From Methylobacter sp. (lineage in GTDB: Bacteria > Pseudomonadota > Gammaproteobacteria > Methylococcales > Methylomonadaceae): a stretch of DNA of 64,000 nucleotides. The DNA is taken from NCBI GenBank assembly GCA_028716975.1, contig JAQUOU010000003.1, positions 1-64,000 on the forward strand, given 5' to 3'. Position numbers and translations under genes: made by a program. Shown piece by piece: positions 37,116-48,162 of this stretch (position 1 is its first letter; each line of letters begins with the position of its first letter). The notes beneath the pieces were generated by a model. The model was not told where the DNA came from, made no database searches, and was given only the letters and a program-made list of their open reading frames with translations.

Positions 37116-37459
37116 TTACTTTAGCTAAAAATAAATCCTTACAAAGGTAAAGCCATTACCCTTAGCTAAACCGATTATTATTTTCAGAAAGATATTTCTA
37201 TTCAGTCCGTTAATATTAAGGGAGATGCCGTAGTCAGGTACGGCGAGCGTCTTGGGCATGCATGCGATTTTATGCAATTTATTGCTAAGGTCGGGAAGCC
37301 AATGCCGGATAAGCGCTTTTAGAAAGAATTATTACCGGGTTTGATAATAAAAATACACTTCATTTAAGTATCCTTCCTTATTCAAGCGAGTGCCGGATCG
37401 AATCTAAAGTAAATCCTGTTAACTCACTAAATTTTATTTCCTGCTGCTTACTTCTTAAG

Positions 37460-38497
37460 TCAATATCGAGCTTCTTTCTGTCCGACATGCTCACCTGCAA
37501 TATCCTTATTCATAAAATCCATTATTTCGGATTCATTATTAAAATTCCCGTAAGCCAGCATCAATTTTACATAAGCCGATTCAATCGACATATCCCATAT
37601 CATCCGGGCTCCCTCCTCAATCAGGGTTCTGGTGCTGTGGTAAGCATTATTCGATTCGATAGCGGGAGCGAGATAAACTTCAATTCCCTGTTCCTTGCAG
37701 CGTTTGATAAACTCACGCAGCGAATAGTTTTTGCCCCATTCAACTGATGCGCATGCTGTACCGGAATGATATAAGTCATGTAAAACAGCATCTACGTGTT
37801 CCAGGATAAAGTTGGCATAATTTAATCCGGGATAAGGCTTGATCATTAAAATGCGGTCAGAAAAATTGGCGTTTAACTGAGGAATGTGTGTTTGTGATCG
37901 GGCTGCAGGGGAATTAAATAGAGTAAACTGCCGATTTTCAAATTGCATGTAACTTTTACCCTGAACACTAAAAAAATCGCCGCTTAGTTGTAAGGAAGAA
38001 GCCAGGCGGGTACCTTTGTGCAATTGAGTCAACTGCCCTTGATTTCGATAAGGTACAAAAACGCCGGCCTGGTTTTTTTGCAGAATAAACTCAACGGCGC
38101 AAATAAAATTTTCAAGCCCGTTCGCTTCAGGGTCAGCCAATGGATAATCACTTGAAACCAATAGAAGAGGGGTGTTTATTGCATTGAAATAAAAGCTTAA
38201 TGCGGCCGCAGTGAAGCTAAGCGTATCTGTGCCGTGTGTGATGATAATGCCGTCATATTGGTCCGGATTTGCTGATTCAATGGCTGTAATAATGGCATTC
38301 CAGGCAACCGGCGCAAGATTTTCACTTAAGATTTGAAGTGGCTGGATAATACGGAATCTGATTTGTTGATGATTCTTGTAGTGCTGTTGAAACTGCTGAA
38401 TCAATTTGAACTGAGCCGTATTGGTTGTATTAATTATTCCTTCAGTCGCAGTAGAACCAATGGTTCCACCGGTAAATACAACCAGAATATTTTTCAT
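37460..38497 (-). CDS. Type I (cytoplasmic) L-asparaginase
   Basis: A 345-aa protein with both asparaginase threonine motifs: FTGGTIGS at the N-terminus (nucleophile Thr) and IIITHGTDTLSFTAAAL (about 82-98). A C-terminal domain has IKPYPGLNY and YHSGTACA. There is no signal peptide, so it acts in the cytoplasm, hydrolysing asparagine to aspartate and ammonia. It is monocistronic and diverges from folA with a 75-bp gap. The enzyme could also be an archaeal-type glutaminyl amidase, but length and motifs fit asparaginase. Confidence 0.88.
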   Translation of the reverse strand: MKNILVVFTGGTIGSTATEGIINTTNTAQFKLIQQFQQHYKNHQQIRFRIIQPLQILSENLAPVAWNAIITAIESANPDQYDGIIITHGTDTLSFTAAALSFYFNAINTPLLLVSSDYPLADPEANGLENFICAVEFILQKNQAGVFVPYRNQGQLTQLHKGTRLASSLQLSGDFFSVQGKSYMQFENRQFTLFNSPAARSQTHIPQLNANFSDRILMIKPYPGLNYANFILEHVDAVLHDLYHSGTACASVEWGKNYSLREFIKRCKEQGIEVYLAPAIESNNAYHSTRTLIEEGARMIWDMSIESAYVKLMLAYGNFNNESEIMDFMNKDIAGEHVGQKEARY

Positions 38498-38572
38498 AGT
38501 ATGACTCTGCCGGAAGGTTAAAATCGGTTAAGAATATCAAAGTAAACAATTTATTGACACTACTCCATTAAA

Positions 38573-39085
38573 ATGAAAATATCACTTATCGTCGCAATGG
38601 CCAGCAATCGAGTGATTGGCAACAAGGGCCAAATGCCCTGGCATTTATCAGCCGATCTTAAAAAATTTAAACAAATTACCATGGGCTTCCCTATTTTAAT
38701 GGGAAGAAAAACCTATGAGTCCATAGGAAGGTCTTTGCCGGGCCGCACAAATATTATTATCAGCAGGAGCCCTTCATTTCAACCAGGGGGGTGTTCAGTT
38801 TTTAATACCATAGAATCAGCTCTGAAAAGGGGTTGTCAAAGTGCTGAAGAAGTTTTTATTATCGGCGGTTCAGCACTGTATGAAGCTATGTTACCGCTTG
38901 CGGATAGGCTTTATATAACACAAATCCACAAGGAATTTCAAGGTGATACATTTTTCCCCCGGTTTGATAGGGGGGACTGGATTGAGGTGGAACGGAATGA
39001 TATCCATGACGATCCCGAGGCGGGATTCAGCTATAGTTTCCTGCAATTTGAAAGGGCTAAATTACCCAACGGAAGCGAATTATAA
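38573..39085 (+). CDS. folA: Dihydrofolate reductase
   Basis: A 170-aa DHFR: ISLIVAMASNRVIGNKGQMPWHLSADLKKFK with the substrate-binding residues, MGRKTYESIGRSLPGRTNIIISR, EEVFIIGGSALYEAMLPLADRLYIT and the C-terminal beta strands. It reduces dihydrofolate to tetrahydrofolate with NADPH, needed for one-carbon and thymidylate metabolism. Length is typical. It diverges from the asparaginase gene and is convergent with the ArfA-like gene. Confidence 0.97.
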   Translation: MKISLIVAMASNRVIGNKGQMPWHLSADLKKFKQITMGFPILMGRKTYESIGRSLPGRTNIIISRSPSFQPGGCSVFNTIESALKRGCQSAEEVFIIGGSALYEAMLPLADRLYITQIHKEFQGDTFFPRFDRGDWIEVERNDIHDDPEAGFSYSFLQFERAKLPNGSEL

Positions 39086-39159
39086 TCTAGTCCGTTTCTC
39101 ATCATATTACCCTGATTTCAGAGGAATGTTTAGAAAATCACATTGGTCAAGGGATATAG

Positions 39160-39390
39160 TCAAAATGTTGGGTAAAGATTCCATGCCCTAAGAGACGAAA
39201 CAAAAGGTTTTGCCAATACATCTAATGGAAATATTGGCAAAACCTCCTGCTTCATGTGTTTTCCTTTGCGTCTGTATTTGCTTTTATCGCTAAATATTTT
39301 AGCTTTATTGAAGCGGTGTGCGTATTTTGCAACCGGATTTTGAATAGAAATAATTTCTATTTCTTTCAGATTTTTACGTTTTTTCATCAT
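39160..39390 (-). CDS. Small basic ArfA-like protein whose ORF contains a terminator hairpin
   Basis: A 76-aa lysine-rich protein (MMKKRKNLKEIE, then NPVAKYAHRFNKAKIF and SDKSKYRRKGKHMKQE). The KYRRKGKH block resembles the basic core of the ribosome-rescue factor ArfA (SYMRKGKH in E. coli). AGAGGT lies just before the double ATG. A perfect 14-bp stem followed by TTTGTTT occupies about codons 49-62, before the stop at codon 77, so the transcript may end without a stop codon. That is how arfA is kept dependent on failing trans-translation. It may instead belong to a conserved small family of unknown function. The similarity is short and read by eye. Confidence 0.65.
   Translation of the reverse strand: MMKKRKNLKEIEIISIQNPVAKYAHRFNKAKIFSDKSKYRRKGKHMKQEVLPIFPLDVLAKPFVSSLRAWNLYPTF
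39205..39245 (-). terminator. Hairpin with T-rich tail inside the ArfA-like ORF
   Basis: Arms AGGTTTTGCCAATA and TATTGGCAAAACCT pair perfectly (14 bp) around a 13-nt loop. On the minus strand the stem is followed by TTTGTTTC, as expected of an intrinsic terminator. On the plus strand no T-run follows, so it is not a folA terminator. Confidence 0.8.
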
Positions 39391-39471
39391 TTACCTCTTA
39401 ATAATAGCGGTGGGTTTGTATAACTTGGCACAACCAATTACTATAGCATTTTTTTAGAGTAGATAGCGCTG

Positions 39472-41343
39472 GTGAAATTCAAAAAAGATTTTGATGTCAT
39501 TATTGTCGGGGGCGGGCATGCGGGTACGGAAGCCGCGCTGGCATCAGCCAGATGCGGAGCTAAAACACTGCTGCTGACACAAAATATTGAAACCTTGGGC
39601 CAAATGAGCTGCAATCCTGCCATTGGCGGAATAGGCAAAGGCCATCTAGTTAAAGAAATTGATGCGTTAGGCGGCATCATGGCTCAGGCAATTGACCTCG
39701 GCGGCATTCAGTTTCGTACCCTGAATGCCAGCAAGGGCCCAGCGGTCAGGGCGACTCGCGCTCAGGCCGATCGTAAACTTTATAAGCAGGCGATAAGAAG
39801 CACGCTTGAAAATCAGCCTAATCTGGCTTTATTTCAGCAAACGGTAGCTGATTTAATTGTTGAAGGAAATAAAGTTACCGGCGTTAAAACTCAAATGGGC
39901 CTGGATTTTATGGCCAGAGCGGTCGTGCTGACAACCGGTACTTTTTTAGGCGGTAAGATTCATATCGGATTGGAAAATTATAGCGGTGGCCGTGCCGGTG
40001 ATCCTGCATCCATTGGCTTGTCTCAGCGTTTAAGGGAATTGCCGTTCCGTATTGACCGGTTAAAAACCGGAACGCCGCCGCGTATTGATGGCCGAACCAT
40101 TGATTTCAGCAAGCTGGAAAAACAGCATGGCGATGATCCTGTGCCGGTTTTTTCGTTTATGGGCAAACGCGAACAGCATCCCAGACAAATACCTTGCCAT
40201 ATTACCCGCACTAACAGTAAAACTCACGATATAATCCGTTCCGGTCTGGACAGGTCGCCTTTGTATTCAGGAGTTATTGAGGGCGTCGGCCCGCGTTACT
40301 GTCCCTCTATTGAAGATAAAGTGGTGCGTTTTGCAGACCGTGATACACACCAGATTTTTGTGGAACCTGAAGGTTTGGATACCCATGAAATCTATCCTAA
40401 CGGCATTTCAACCAGCTTGCCTTTTGATGTGCAGTATGAGTTCGTACGATCGATGCTGGGTTTTGAGAATGCCGAAATTGTGCGTCCGGGTTATGCTATC
40501 GAATATGATTTTTTTGATCCCCGGGATTTGAAAGCGTCACTTGAAACCAAACATATGCAGGGGCTGTTTTTTGCAGGGCAAATTAACGGCACCACCGGTT
40601 ATGAAGAAGCCGCGGCCCAAGGTTTGATAGCCGGGCTTAATGCGGGGCGTTTGGTGCAGGAGCTTGAAAGCTGGTGCCCGGGACGGGATGAAGCTTATAT
40701 CGGGGTTATGATAGATGATCTCATTACGCGCGGTACGCAAGAGCCGTATCGTATGTTTACCAGCCGCGCAGAATATAGATTGTTGTTGCGTGAAGATAAT
40801 GCCGATTTGCGGTTAACGGAAAAAGGCCGGGAATTAGGCCTGGTTAATGATGAGCGTTGGCGAGCTTTTGAGGCTAAGCGCACGGCCATATCCGTCTTGC
40901 AGGATGACCTGAAAAAGAATTGGATCAGGACCGAATCAGAAGAAGCCAATCGTGTTGAGGAATATTGGGGCAAGCCTTTGCTGAAGGAAGCCAGTTTAAT
41001 GGAGTTATTGCGTAGACCGGAAGTGGATGTACAGAGGCTTCTGTCATTTTTAGAGGGCGGCGAAAATATTTCCGGACAAGTCGGGGAGCAGGTTGAAATT
41101 CAGGCAAAGTATGCGGGTTATATTGTAAGACAGCAATCTGAAATCGATAAGGCATTGCGTTATGATCATTTGCGACTGCCTGATGCCCTTGATTATAAAG
41201 GTGTTCCGGGTCTTTCCAATGAGGTAAGTGAAAAGCTTAAGCTTCAGCGGCCTGAAACGTTAGGCCAGGCCTCTCGAATTCCCGGAATGACGCCCGCCGC
41301 TATTTCCTTGCTGCTGGTTTATTTGAAAAAGAAAAGTGCCTGA
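39472..41343 (+). CDS. mnmG: tRNA uridine-5-carboxymethylaminomethyl modification enzyme MnmG (GidA)
   Basis: A 623-aa FAD enzyme starting at GTG (39472), read [20 protein letters not shown]. The FAD motif [29 protein letters not shown] and [21 protein letters not shown] are family hallmarks; the C-terminal helical domain binds MnmE and tRNA. With MnmE it installs the carboxymethylaminomethyl group at wobble U34. It heads the conserved mnmG-rsmG-parA-parB block, overlapping rsmG by one base. This block is near the replication origin in many bacteria, but no DnaA-box cluster was seen here. Confidence 0.97.
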   Translation: MKFKKDFDVIIVGGGHAGTEAALASARCGAKTLLLTQNIETLGQMSCNPAIGGIGKGHLVKEIDALGGIMAQAIDLGGIQFRTLNASKGPAVRATRAQADRKLYKQAIRSTLENQPNLALFQQTVADLIVEGNKVTGVKTQMGLDFMARAVVLTTGTFLGGKIHIGLENYSGGRAGDPASIGLSQRLRELPFRIDRLKTGTPPRIDGRTIDFSKLEKQHGDDPVPVFSFMGKREQHPRQIPCHITRTNSKTHDIIRSGLDRSPLYSGVIEGVGPRYCPSIEDKVVRFADRDTHQIFVEPEGLDTHEIYPNGISTSLPFDVQYEFVRSMLGFENAEIVRPGYAIEYDFFDPRDLKASLETKHMQGLFFAGQINGTTGYEEAAAQGLIAGLNAGRLVQELESWCPGRDEAYIGVMIDDLITRGTQEPYRMFTSRAEYRLLLREDNADLRLTEKGRELGLVNDERWRAFEAKRTAISVLQDDLKKNWIRTESEEANRVEEYWGKPLLKEASLMELLRRPEVDVQRLLSFLEGGENISGQVGEQVEIQAKYAGYIVRQQSEIDKALRYDHLRLPDALDYKGVPGLSNEVSEKLKLQRPETLGQASRIPGMTPAAISLLLVYLKKKSA

Positions 41344-41978
41344 TGGAAAAGTGTCGCGAGATATTAGTTTCCGGCATCCATTCAATAAATTTGAATATTC
41401 CTGAAGATAAAATCGAGCTGTTGCTGGCCTTTATTAAACTGATTGAAAAATGGAATAAAGCTTATAATCTGACGGCAGTACGGGACAGTGAGGAAATGGT
41501 GCGGTTACATTTATTAGATAGCCTGACTATTATTCCCTATATTGAAGGAAAACATGTCATCGATATTGGCACCGGAGCTGGTTTGCCCGGGATTCCATTG
41601 GCAATATGTTTGCCTGAAACCAGGTTCACCTTACTGGATAGTAATGCCAAGAAAACCCGTTTTGTGCAGCAGGCTGTGCTCGAACTAAAGCTTAACAACG
41701 TGGAAGTTTGTCACAATCGCGTGGAAAAATATCATCCGGAAAAAAACTTTAATACAGTTATTACACGGGCCTTTGCCGGTTTATCGGATATAGTTGAATT
41801 GACTGGGCATTTGCTTACTAAGGGGGGTATTCTACTGGCTATGAAAGGACGGCGTCCCGATGCAGAGTTGGAGCAAATATCAGAAATGAAAACGGTTATA
41901 CCGGTCAGGGTGCCTGGAATTGAAGCTGAAAGGTGTTTGATCCGAATACAATCGCTAGCGGAAGCTAAGGTAAGTTAG
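41343..41978 (+). CDS. rsmG: 16S rRNA (guanine-N7) methyltransferase RsmG (GidB)
   Basis: A 211-aa SAM-dependent methyltransferase: KWNKAYNLTAVRDSEEMVRLHLLDSL, SAM motif VIDIGTGAGLPGIPLAICLP (about 71-90), and FTLLDSNAKKTRFVQQAV. It methylates G527 of 16S rRNA. It overlaps mnmG and parA by one base each (A of TGATGG, G of TAGTG), showing tight coupling. Confidence 0.96.
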   Translation: MEKCREILVSGIHSINLNIPEDKIELLLAFIKLIEKWNKAYNLTAVRDSEEMVRLHLLDSLTIIPYIEGKHVIDIGTGAGLPGIPLAICLPETRFTLLDSNAKKTRFVQQAVLELKLNNVEVCHNRVEKYHPEKNFNTVITRAFAGLSDIVELTGHLLTKGGILLAMKGRRPDAELEQISEMKTVIPVRVPGIEAERCLIRIQSLAEAKVS

Positions 41979-42748
41979 TGGGAAAAATAATTGCCGTAAC
42001 CAATCAAAAAGGCGGGGTAGGGAAAACTACTACCAGCGTAAATCTCGCCGCTTCGCTGGCTGCTGCCAAGCGGCGCATACTGCTGATAGATCTTGATCCG
42101 CAAGGTAATGCGGCGATGGGTTGCGGGGTGGATAAAGAAGCCGTCGACTATTCCAGCTACCATTTATTGCTGGGAGAGGTTCCTGCGGCAAAAACCGTTA
42201 TTAATGTGCCGGAAATCGGTTTTTCAGTAGTTCCGGGTAATTCAGACCTTACGGCAGCCGAAGTTCAATTGATGCAGTCCGAGCACAGGGAACGGCGTCT
42301 TGCCGATGCATTAATTTCGATAAAAGCCCAATACGACTATATTCTGATCGATTGTCCGCCTTCTTTAAATATGCTGACTCTAAATGCAATGGTGGCGGCT
42401 AACAGTATACTGGTTCCCATGCAATGCGAGTACTATGCCCTTGAAGGTTTGTCGGCGCTGATGAGTACTCTCAAAAGTATTCAGGACACAGTTAATCCGG
42501 ATTTGTATCTGGAAGGCATTCTGCGGACAATGTATGACAATAGAAGCCGCTTAACGACTGATGTCTCGGATCAACTGATTGAATATTTTGGCGACAAAGT
42601 ATTCAGAACCTGTATTCCCCGGAATATTCGCTTGGCTGAGGCGCCAAGTCATGGCGTGCCGGTGCTAATCTATGATAAGTCATCGCGCGGGGCTGTGGCA
42701 TATATTGCTTTGGCCGGTGAAATGCTCAGAAAAGAGAAAAGTAAATAA
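41978..42748 (+). CDS. parA: Chromosome partitioning ATPase ParA (Soj)
   Basis: A 256-aa ParA starting at GTG (41978). The deviant Walker A is NQKGGVGKTTTSVNLAASLA, Walker A' is LLIDLDPQGNAAMGCG, and Walker B is YILIDCPPSLNMLT. It forms ATP-dependent dimers on the nucleoid that, with ParB bound at parS, move the origin region. It lies between rsmG (one-base overlap) and a small ParB-like peptide gene, then parB. No parS site was seen in the window. Confidence 0.97.
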   Translation: MGKIIAVTNQKGGVGKTTTSVNLAASLAAAKRRILLIDLDPQGNAAMGCGVDKEAVDYSSYHLLLGEVPAAKTVINVPEIGFSVVPGNSDLTAAEVQLMQSEHRERRLADALISIKAQYDYILIDCPPSLNMLTLNAMVAANSILVPMQCEYYALEGLSALMSTLKSIQDTVNPDLYLEGILRTMYDNRSRLTTDVSDQLIEYFGDKVFRTCIPRNIRLAEAPSHGVPVLIYDKSSRGAVAYIALAGEMLRKEKSK

Positions 42749-42752
42749 GATA

Positions 42753-42986
42753 ATGGCATTAATAAAGCGTGGATTAGGCAGGGGTCTTGAAACTTTATTA
42801 CCTGATGCTGCCGGTTTAGCCGGGCTACAGCAAGGGCCCGCAGGCGATAAAAAGATAGATGATCAATCGGCGCAGATATTAATTGATCGTATTGAAACAG
42901 AAAACCATAATCTTTTGAAAGAAGCTGAGGATTTACGAAGCCTGATTGATGAGCTTGAATCTATTATTCGGGCCGGCCTAAAGTGA
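42753..42986 (+). CDS. 77-aa protein with a ParB-type N-terminal ParA-binding peptide and a coiled coil
   Basis: It starts at the ATG at 42753, four bases after the parA stop. Its first residues, MALIKRGLGRGLETLL, match those of the ParB encoded next (MTLKKRGLGRGLDALL) almost exactly. In ParB this peptide stimulates ParA ATPase. The rest of ParB (parS-binding and CTPase parts) is absent; instead residues about 40-75 (ILIDRIETENHNLLKEAEDL onward) look like a short coiled coil. It probably modulates ParA without binding parS; that is inference. It could have come from a partial duplication of parB. Confidence 0.8.
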   Translation: MALIKRGLGRGLETLLPDAAGLAGLQQGPAGDKKIDDQSAQILIDRIETENHNLLKEAEDLRSLIDELESIIRAGLK

Positions 42987-43054
42987 ATTATTGCAGGGTT
43001 TTGGCTTAATCGTATTGGCCGGCTTTATGATCATAAAAGAAAAAAATTAAAAGC

Positions 43055-43903
43055 ATGACGTTAAAAAAGCGCGGACTGGGTCGTGGATTGGATGCATTAT
43101 TAGGTGATGTTTCAGCCAAGGAAGAAAAGCATCATCATCTGCAAACCCTGCCCATAGAATATTTGCAGCGCGGCAAGTATCAACCCCGAAAAGATATTAA
43201 TCCGGAAAAATTGCAGGAACTGGCGGATTCCATAAAAGCGCAGGGCATCATACAGCCTGTCGTGGTGCGAAAAATTGGCCCTGAAAAATATGAGATAGTT
43301 GCCGGAGAACGTCGCTGGCGGGCAGCTGCTTCCGCAGGATTACATGAGGTGCCGGTAATTATCAAGGACATAGATGACCGCGCGGCAATGGCAATTGCGC
43401 TGATTGAAAATATCCAACGAGAAGACCTTAATCCTCTGGAAGAAGCAGAAGCATTAAGACGGTTGCTGGATGAGTTTGAGATGACTCATCAGCAAGTTGC
43501 AGATGCTGTCGGTAAGTCAAGGGTTACGGTTACCAATTTATTAAGATTGATGGATTTGCACCCGGAAGTGAAAAAATTATTGTTAAGTGGGCAAATCGAA
43601 ATGGGCCATGCCAGAGCGCTGCTATCGTTAACTGGGCTTAAGCAATTGACGGCAGCCAATAAAATAGTCAAGGATGGCTTAACTGTAAGAGCGACAGAAC
43701 GCCTGGTTAAAGAAAGCCAGGTAGAATCGAAAACACCAAAAATAAAAGAAATTGATAGAGATACATTGCGCTTACAGGAAGAGTTGACAGCAAGGCTTGG
43801 TGCAAAAGTATTAATCGATCATAAACAAAGCGGCGGCGGAAAACTAGTAATTGCCTATTCCAGTTTGGAAGAACTGGATGGAATTCTCGGGCAAATTAAA
43901 TAG
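43055..43903 (+). CDS. parB: Chromosome partitioning protein ParB (Spo0J)
   Basis: A 282-aa ParB: N-terminal ParA-activating peptide KKRGLGRGLDALLG, a short linker with HHH, the CTP-binding domain (QYQPRKDI-type box at YQPRKDINPEKLQELADSI, GERRWRAA, IALIENIQREDLNPLEEAEA), the helix-turn-helix MTHQQVADAVGKSRVTVTNLLRL, and a C-terminal dimer domain. It loads on parS and spreads as a CTP clamp. It is 68 bp after the small ParB-like gene and ends the partition block. Confidence 0.97.
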   Translation: MTLKKRGLGRGLDALLGDVSAKEEKHHHLQTLPIEYLQRGKYQPRKDINPEKLQELADSIKAQGIIQPVVVRKIGPEKYEIVAGERRWRAAASAGLHEVPVIIKDIDDRAAMAIALIENIQREDLNPLEEAEALRRLLDEFEMTHQQVADAVGKSRVTVTNLLRLMDLHPEVKKLLLSGQIEMGHARALLSLTGLKQLTAANKIVKDGLTVRATERLVKESQVESKTPKIKEIDRDTLRLQEELTARLGAKVLIDHKQSGGGKLVIAYSSLEELDGILGQIK

Positions 43904-44024
43904 CTTGGTCAATTAAGCGGCGATGCCTTAATAGCCATAAAACTTGCAGTTTGATTTTAATCCTCCTTGATTTAATTAAGACTGCTCTATATAATTCGGA
44001 AGCTATCTTATCTGGGTATTAAGT

Positions 44025-44384
44025 ATGACAGATAGAAAATTATCTACTGTCAGTAAAATCTTAAGTTATCAAATTCTGATAATAATAATAATAACAACTG
44101 GCTTTGCAGTTGCAGGCGGATGGCTAAAAGCCATATCGTCAATATTAGGGGGCGTAGCAGCTTTTATTCCTAATCTTTATTTTGCCTTTCGAATAAACAA
44201 CACCGCAGGGTGGGAAGCAAGAAAGATTTTAAGATCTTTTTATCTTGGCGAATCAGGTAAGTTATTATTAACAGCTGCGCTGTTTCTTATAATTTTTCAA
44301 ATTCCGGATATACAAATATTACCGCTGCTGGCTGGTTATATAGCAGCATTATCTGTTTTTTGGTTTGCGTTATTAATGCGCTGA
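44025..44384 (+). CDS. atpI: ATP synthase accessory protein AtpI
   Basis: A 119-aa protein with four predicted membrane helices (ILSYQILIIIIITTGFAVAGG, ISSILGGVAAFIPNLYFAF, LLLTAALFLIIF, IAALSVFWFALLMR). Position directly before atpB and the AtpI pattern GG(V/L)AAFIPN.YFA identify it. It assists assembly of the c-ring and is not part of the finished enzyme. It begins the ATP synthase operon. Confidence 0.9.
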   Translation: MTDRKLSTVSKILSYQILIIIIITTGFAVAGGWLKAISSILGGVAAFIPNLYFAFRINNTAGWEARKILRSFYLGESGKLLLTAALFLIIFQIPDIQILPLLAGYIAALSVFWFALLMR

Positions 44385-45188
<804 letters not shown>

Positions 45189-45217
45189 TTACTTTTTTAT
45201 TCTTTTTTATAATTTAA

Positions 45218-45523
<306 letters not shown>

Positions 45524-45566
45524 GCCAACGCTGCCCATATTTTAACAGCAACAAGAGGAACGCATC

Positions 45567-46037
45567 GTGAGTATCAATGCTACTCTGATTGGACAAATGA
45601 TTACCTTTGCACTTCTGGTATGGTTTACCATGAAGTACATCTGGCCTCCTTTATTTGACTCTTTAGAAGAACGTAAAAAGAAAATTGCTGATGGTTTAGC
45701 TGCGGCTGAAAAAGGTCAGAAAGAAATAAGTCTGGCTGAAAAAAAGGCCAAAGGTGTTTTAAAAGAGGCTAAAGAGCAATCGGCAGAAATTGTAAACCTA
45801 GCTCAAAAACGTGCGAATGAGATTATTGAAGAATCAAAAGACATTGCTAAAAAAGAAGGTGATCGTCTGATTGTCTCTGCAAAGGCACAAATTGAGCAGG
45901 AAGTTCAGCAAACTAAGGAAAGCTTGCGTCATGAAGTGGCGGCTTTAGCCTTAAGTGCGGCAGAGCAGATTCTGAATGCTGAAATTGATCAAGCCAGGCA
46001 TCAGGACATCATAAGCAAGGTCTCTAATCAATTATAA
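45567..46037 (+). CDS. atpF: F-type ATP synthase subunit b
   Basis: A 156-aa peripheral-stalk protein starting at GTG (45567) after AAGAGGAAC. One N-terminal membrane helix ([26 protein letters not shown]) is followed by a long charged coiled coil ([20 protein letters not shown] onward) that joins F0 to subunit delta. Length is exactly that of the family. Confidence 0.97.
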   Translation: MSINATLIGQMITFALLVWFTMKYIWPPLFDSLEERKKKIADGLAAAEKGQKEISLAEKKAKGVLKEAKEQSAEIVNLAQKRANEIIEESKDIAKKEGDRLIVSAKAQIEQEVQQTKESLRHEVAALALSAAEQILNAEIDQARHQDIISKVSNQL

Positions 46038-46058
46038 TTAGTTACAGGAAAAGCAGTA

Positions 46059-46592
46059 ATGAGCGAACTGGTGACATTGGCAAGGCCCTATGCGGCAGCG
46101 GTGTTTAAACGAGCCAAAGAGACTGGGTCTACTGTAAAGTGGTCTGAGAGTTTGATGTTTATGTCGGCTGTCCTGAGTGATAAAGGCATTTCTGCGGTAA
46201 TTGATAACCCAAAAATAAGTAATGACAGATTATTAGCATTAATGCTTGATATATGCCAGGGACAGCTTGATAGAGAGGGTGAGAATTTTCTGAAATTAAT
46301 GGTTCAGAACAACCGGCTTACCTTGATACCTTATGTAGAGAAGATTTTTGAAGAATATAAAGCAACAGATGAGGGCTATGTCGAAGTGGAAGTATTTACC
46401 GCTTTTACCTTCTCTGAAGAAGAAAATCTTAAGTTTGCTTTAACACTTGAAAAAAAATTAAGCAAAAAAGTCCATATGAATATAACCGTGGATAAATCAT
46501 TAATTGGTGGCGTCCTGGTACGAGCAGGCGATCGGGTAATTGACGGATCTATCAGAGGCCAGCTTCAACACATGCAAAAAGTTCTACAGTGA
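46059..46592 (+). CDS. atpH: F-type ATP synthase subunit delta
   Basis: A 177-aa protein: [16 protein letters not shown] at the N-terminus and the C-terminal [24 protein letters not shown] signature. It links the b-subunit stalk to the alpha/beta head. It lies 16 bp before the atpA start and is in normal operon order. Confidence 0.96.
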   Translation: MSELVTLARPYAAAVFKRAKETGSTVKWSESLMFMSAVLSDKGISAVIDNPKISNDRLLALMLDICQGQLDREGENFLKLMVQNNRLTLIPYVEKIFEEYKATDEGYVEVEVFTAFTFSEEENLKFALTLEKKLSKKVHMNITVDKSLIGGVLVRAGDRVIDGSIRGQLQHMQKVLQ

Positions 46593-46608
46593 GAGTGAGA
46601 ATAAGAAC

Positions 46609-48150
46609 ATGCAATTAAACCCAGCTGAAATAAGCGATCTCATTAGAAAGAAGATCGAAAACTTCGACCTGAGCGCTGAAGCGCATACAGAAGGCACCGT
46701 AGTCAGTGTAACTGACGGCATAGTTAGAGTACATGGTCTTTCGGAAGCTATGCAGGGTGAGATGCTGGAATTTCCGGGTAATACCTTTGGGATGGCGCTT
46801 AATCTTGAAAGAGATTCGGTTGGTGCAGTGATATTAGGTCCATACCAGCACATTTCTGAAGGCGATACCGTAAAGTGCACCGGAAAGATTTTAGAAGTAC
46901 CTGTTGGTGAAGCTTTACTGGGCCGCGTCGTTGACGCGCTGGGCAATCCTATTGACGGCAAAGGTGCCATAGCTACTACCGAAACATCACCTATTGAAAA
47001 AATTGCCCCCGGTGTAATAGCCAGGCAATCGGTTGATCAGCCGGTTCAAATCGGACTGAAGTCCATTGATGCAATGATTCCGATCGGTCGCGGGCAACGC
47101 GAATTGATTATTGGCGACAGGCAAACCGGTAAAACAGCTATCGCGATTGATGCAATCATCAATCAAAAAGGTACCGGTATTAAATGTATCTATGTAGCTA
47201 TTGGCCAAAAACGCTCATCTATTGCTAATGTGGTTCGGAAATTAGAAGAACATGGTGCAATGGCACATACGATTATTGTGGTGGCATCCGCGTCTGAATC
47301 AGCTGCATTACAATTTATTGCTCCTTATACAGGCTGTTCGATGGGTGAGTTTTTTAGAGATCGTGGTGAAGATGCGCTCATTATTTATGATGATTTGACT
47401 AAGCAGGCATGGGCTTATCGTCAGGTTTCATTATTACTACGCCGTCCGCCTGGCCGTGAAGCCTATCCCGGAGACGTGTTCTATCTGCATTCGCGTTTAC
47501 TGGAAAGAGCATCCCGTATTAACGCCGCTGAAGTGGAAAAACTGACTGGTGGTAAAGTTAAAGGCAAAACAGGCTCGTTAACAGCATTACCCATTATTGA
47601 AACGCAAGGCGGAGATGTCTCCGCATTCGTACCGACCAACGTAATTTCTATTACTGACGGCCAAATCTTCCTGGAAAGCAATTTATTTAACTCAGGTATT
47701 CGTCCGGCCGTGAATGCCGGATTATCAGTATCGCGAGTAGGTGGCGCAGCGCAGACCAAGATTATCAAGAAATTAGGCGGGGGAACACGTCTGGATTTGG
47801 CTCAATATCGAGAACTGGCGGCTTTTGCGCAATTCGCTTCCGACCTGGATGAAAATACCCGCAAGCAGATTGAACGTGGTCAGCGTGTTACTGAATTAAT
47901 GAAGCAGAATCAATATTCGCCCATGTCGGTTGCGCAAATGGCGGTTTCACTATTTGCCGCTAATGAAGGCTTTATTGATGGCATAGAAGTTAACAAAGTA
48001 CTGGCTTTTGAAGCCGCTTTACAGTTGTATATGAAGTCAGAGCATTCTGAATTAATGAACAATATTAATGCAACTGGCGATTTCAGTAATGAAATCAGCA
48101 GTGCTTTAAGAACTGCTATTGAAACTTTCATTAAAACTCATAGTTGGTAG
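46609..48150 (+). CDS. atpA: F-type ATP synthase subunit alpha
   Basis: A 513-aa protein from the ATG at 46609 ([20 protein letters not shown]); a longer frame reaching into atpH is not used. P-loop [15 protein letters not shown], the [15 protein letters not shown] segment and the signature [17 protein letters not shown] are present. It is the non-catalytic nucleotide-binding subunit of the F1 head. The product is complete and of usual length. Confidence 0.98.
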   Translation: MQLNPAEISDLIRKKIENFDLSAEAHTEGTVVSVTDGIVRVHGLSEAMQGEMLEFPGNTFGMALNLERDSVGAVILGPYQHISEGDTVKCTGKILEVPVGEALLGRVVDALGNPIDGKGAIATTETSPIEKIAPGVIARQSVDQPVQIGLKSIDAMIPIGRGQRELIIGDRQTGKTAIAIDAIINQKGTGIKCIYVAIGQKRSSIANVVRKLEEHGAMAHTIIVVASASESAALQFIAPYTGCSMGEFFRDRGEDALIIYDDLTKQAWAYRQVSLLLRRPPGREAYPGDVFYLHSRLLERASRINAAEVEKLTGGKVKGKTGSLTALPIIETQGGDVSAFVPTNVISITDGQIFLESNLFNSGIRPAVNAGLSVSRVGGAAQTKIIKKLGGGTRLDLAQYRELAAFAQFASDLDENTRKQIERGQRVTELMKQNQYSPMSVAQMAVSLFAANEGFIDGIEVNKVLAFEAALQLYMKSEHSELMNNINATGDFSNEISSALRTAIETFIKTHSW

Positions 48151-48162
48151 GAGAGTTTCCAT

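Noticed and set aside
39086-39471. Possible replication origin next to mnmG
   Set aside because: mnmG-parAB often lies near oriC, but I saw no cluster of DnaA boxes or AT-rich unwinding region; the gap is filled by the ArfA-like gene.
41978-43903. parS site within the par operon
   Set aside because: No copy of the TGTTNCACGTGAAACA-type palindrome was found by eye in or near these genes.
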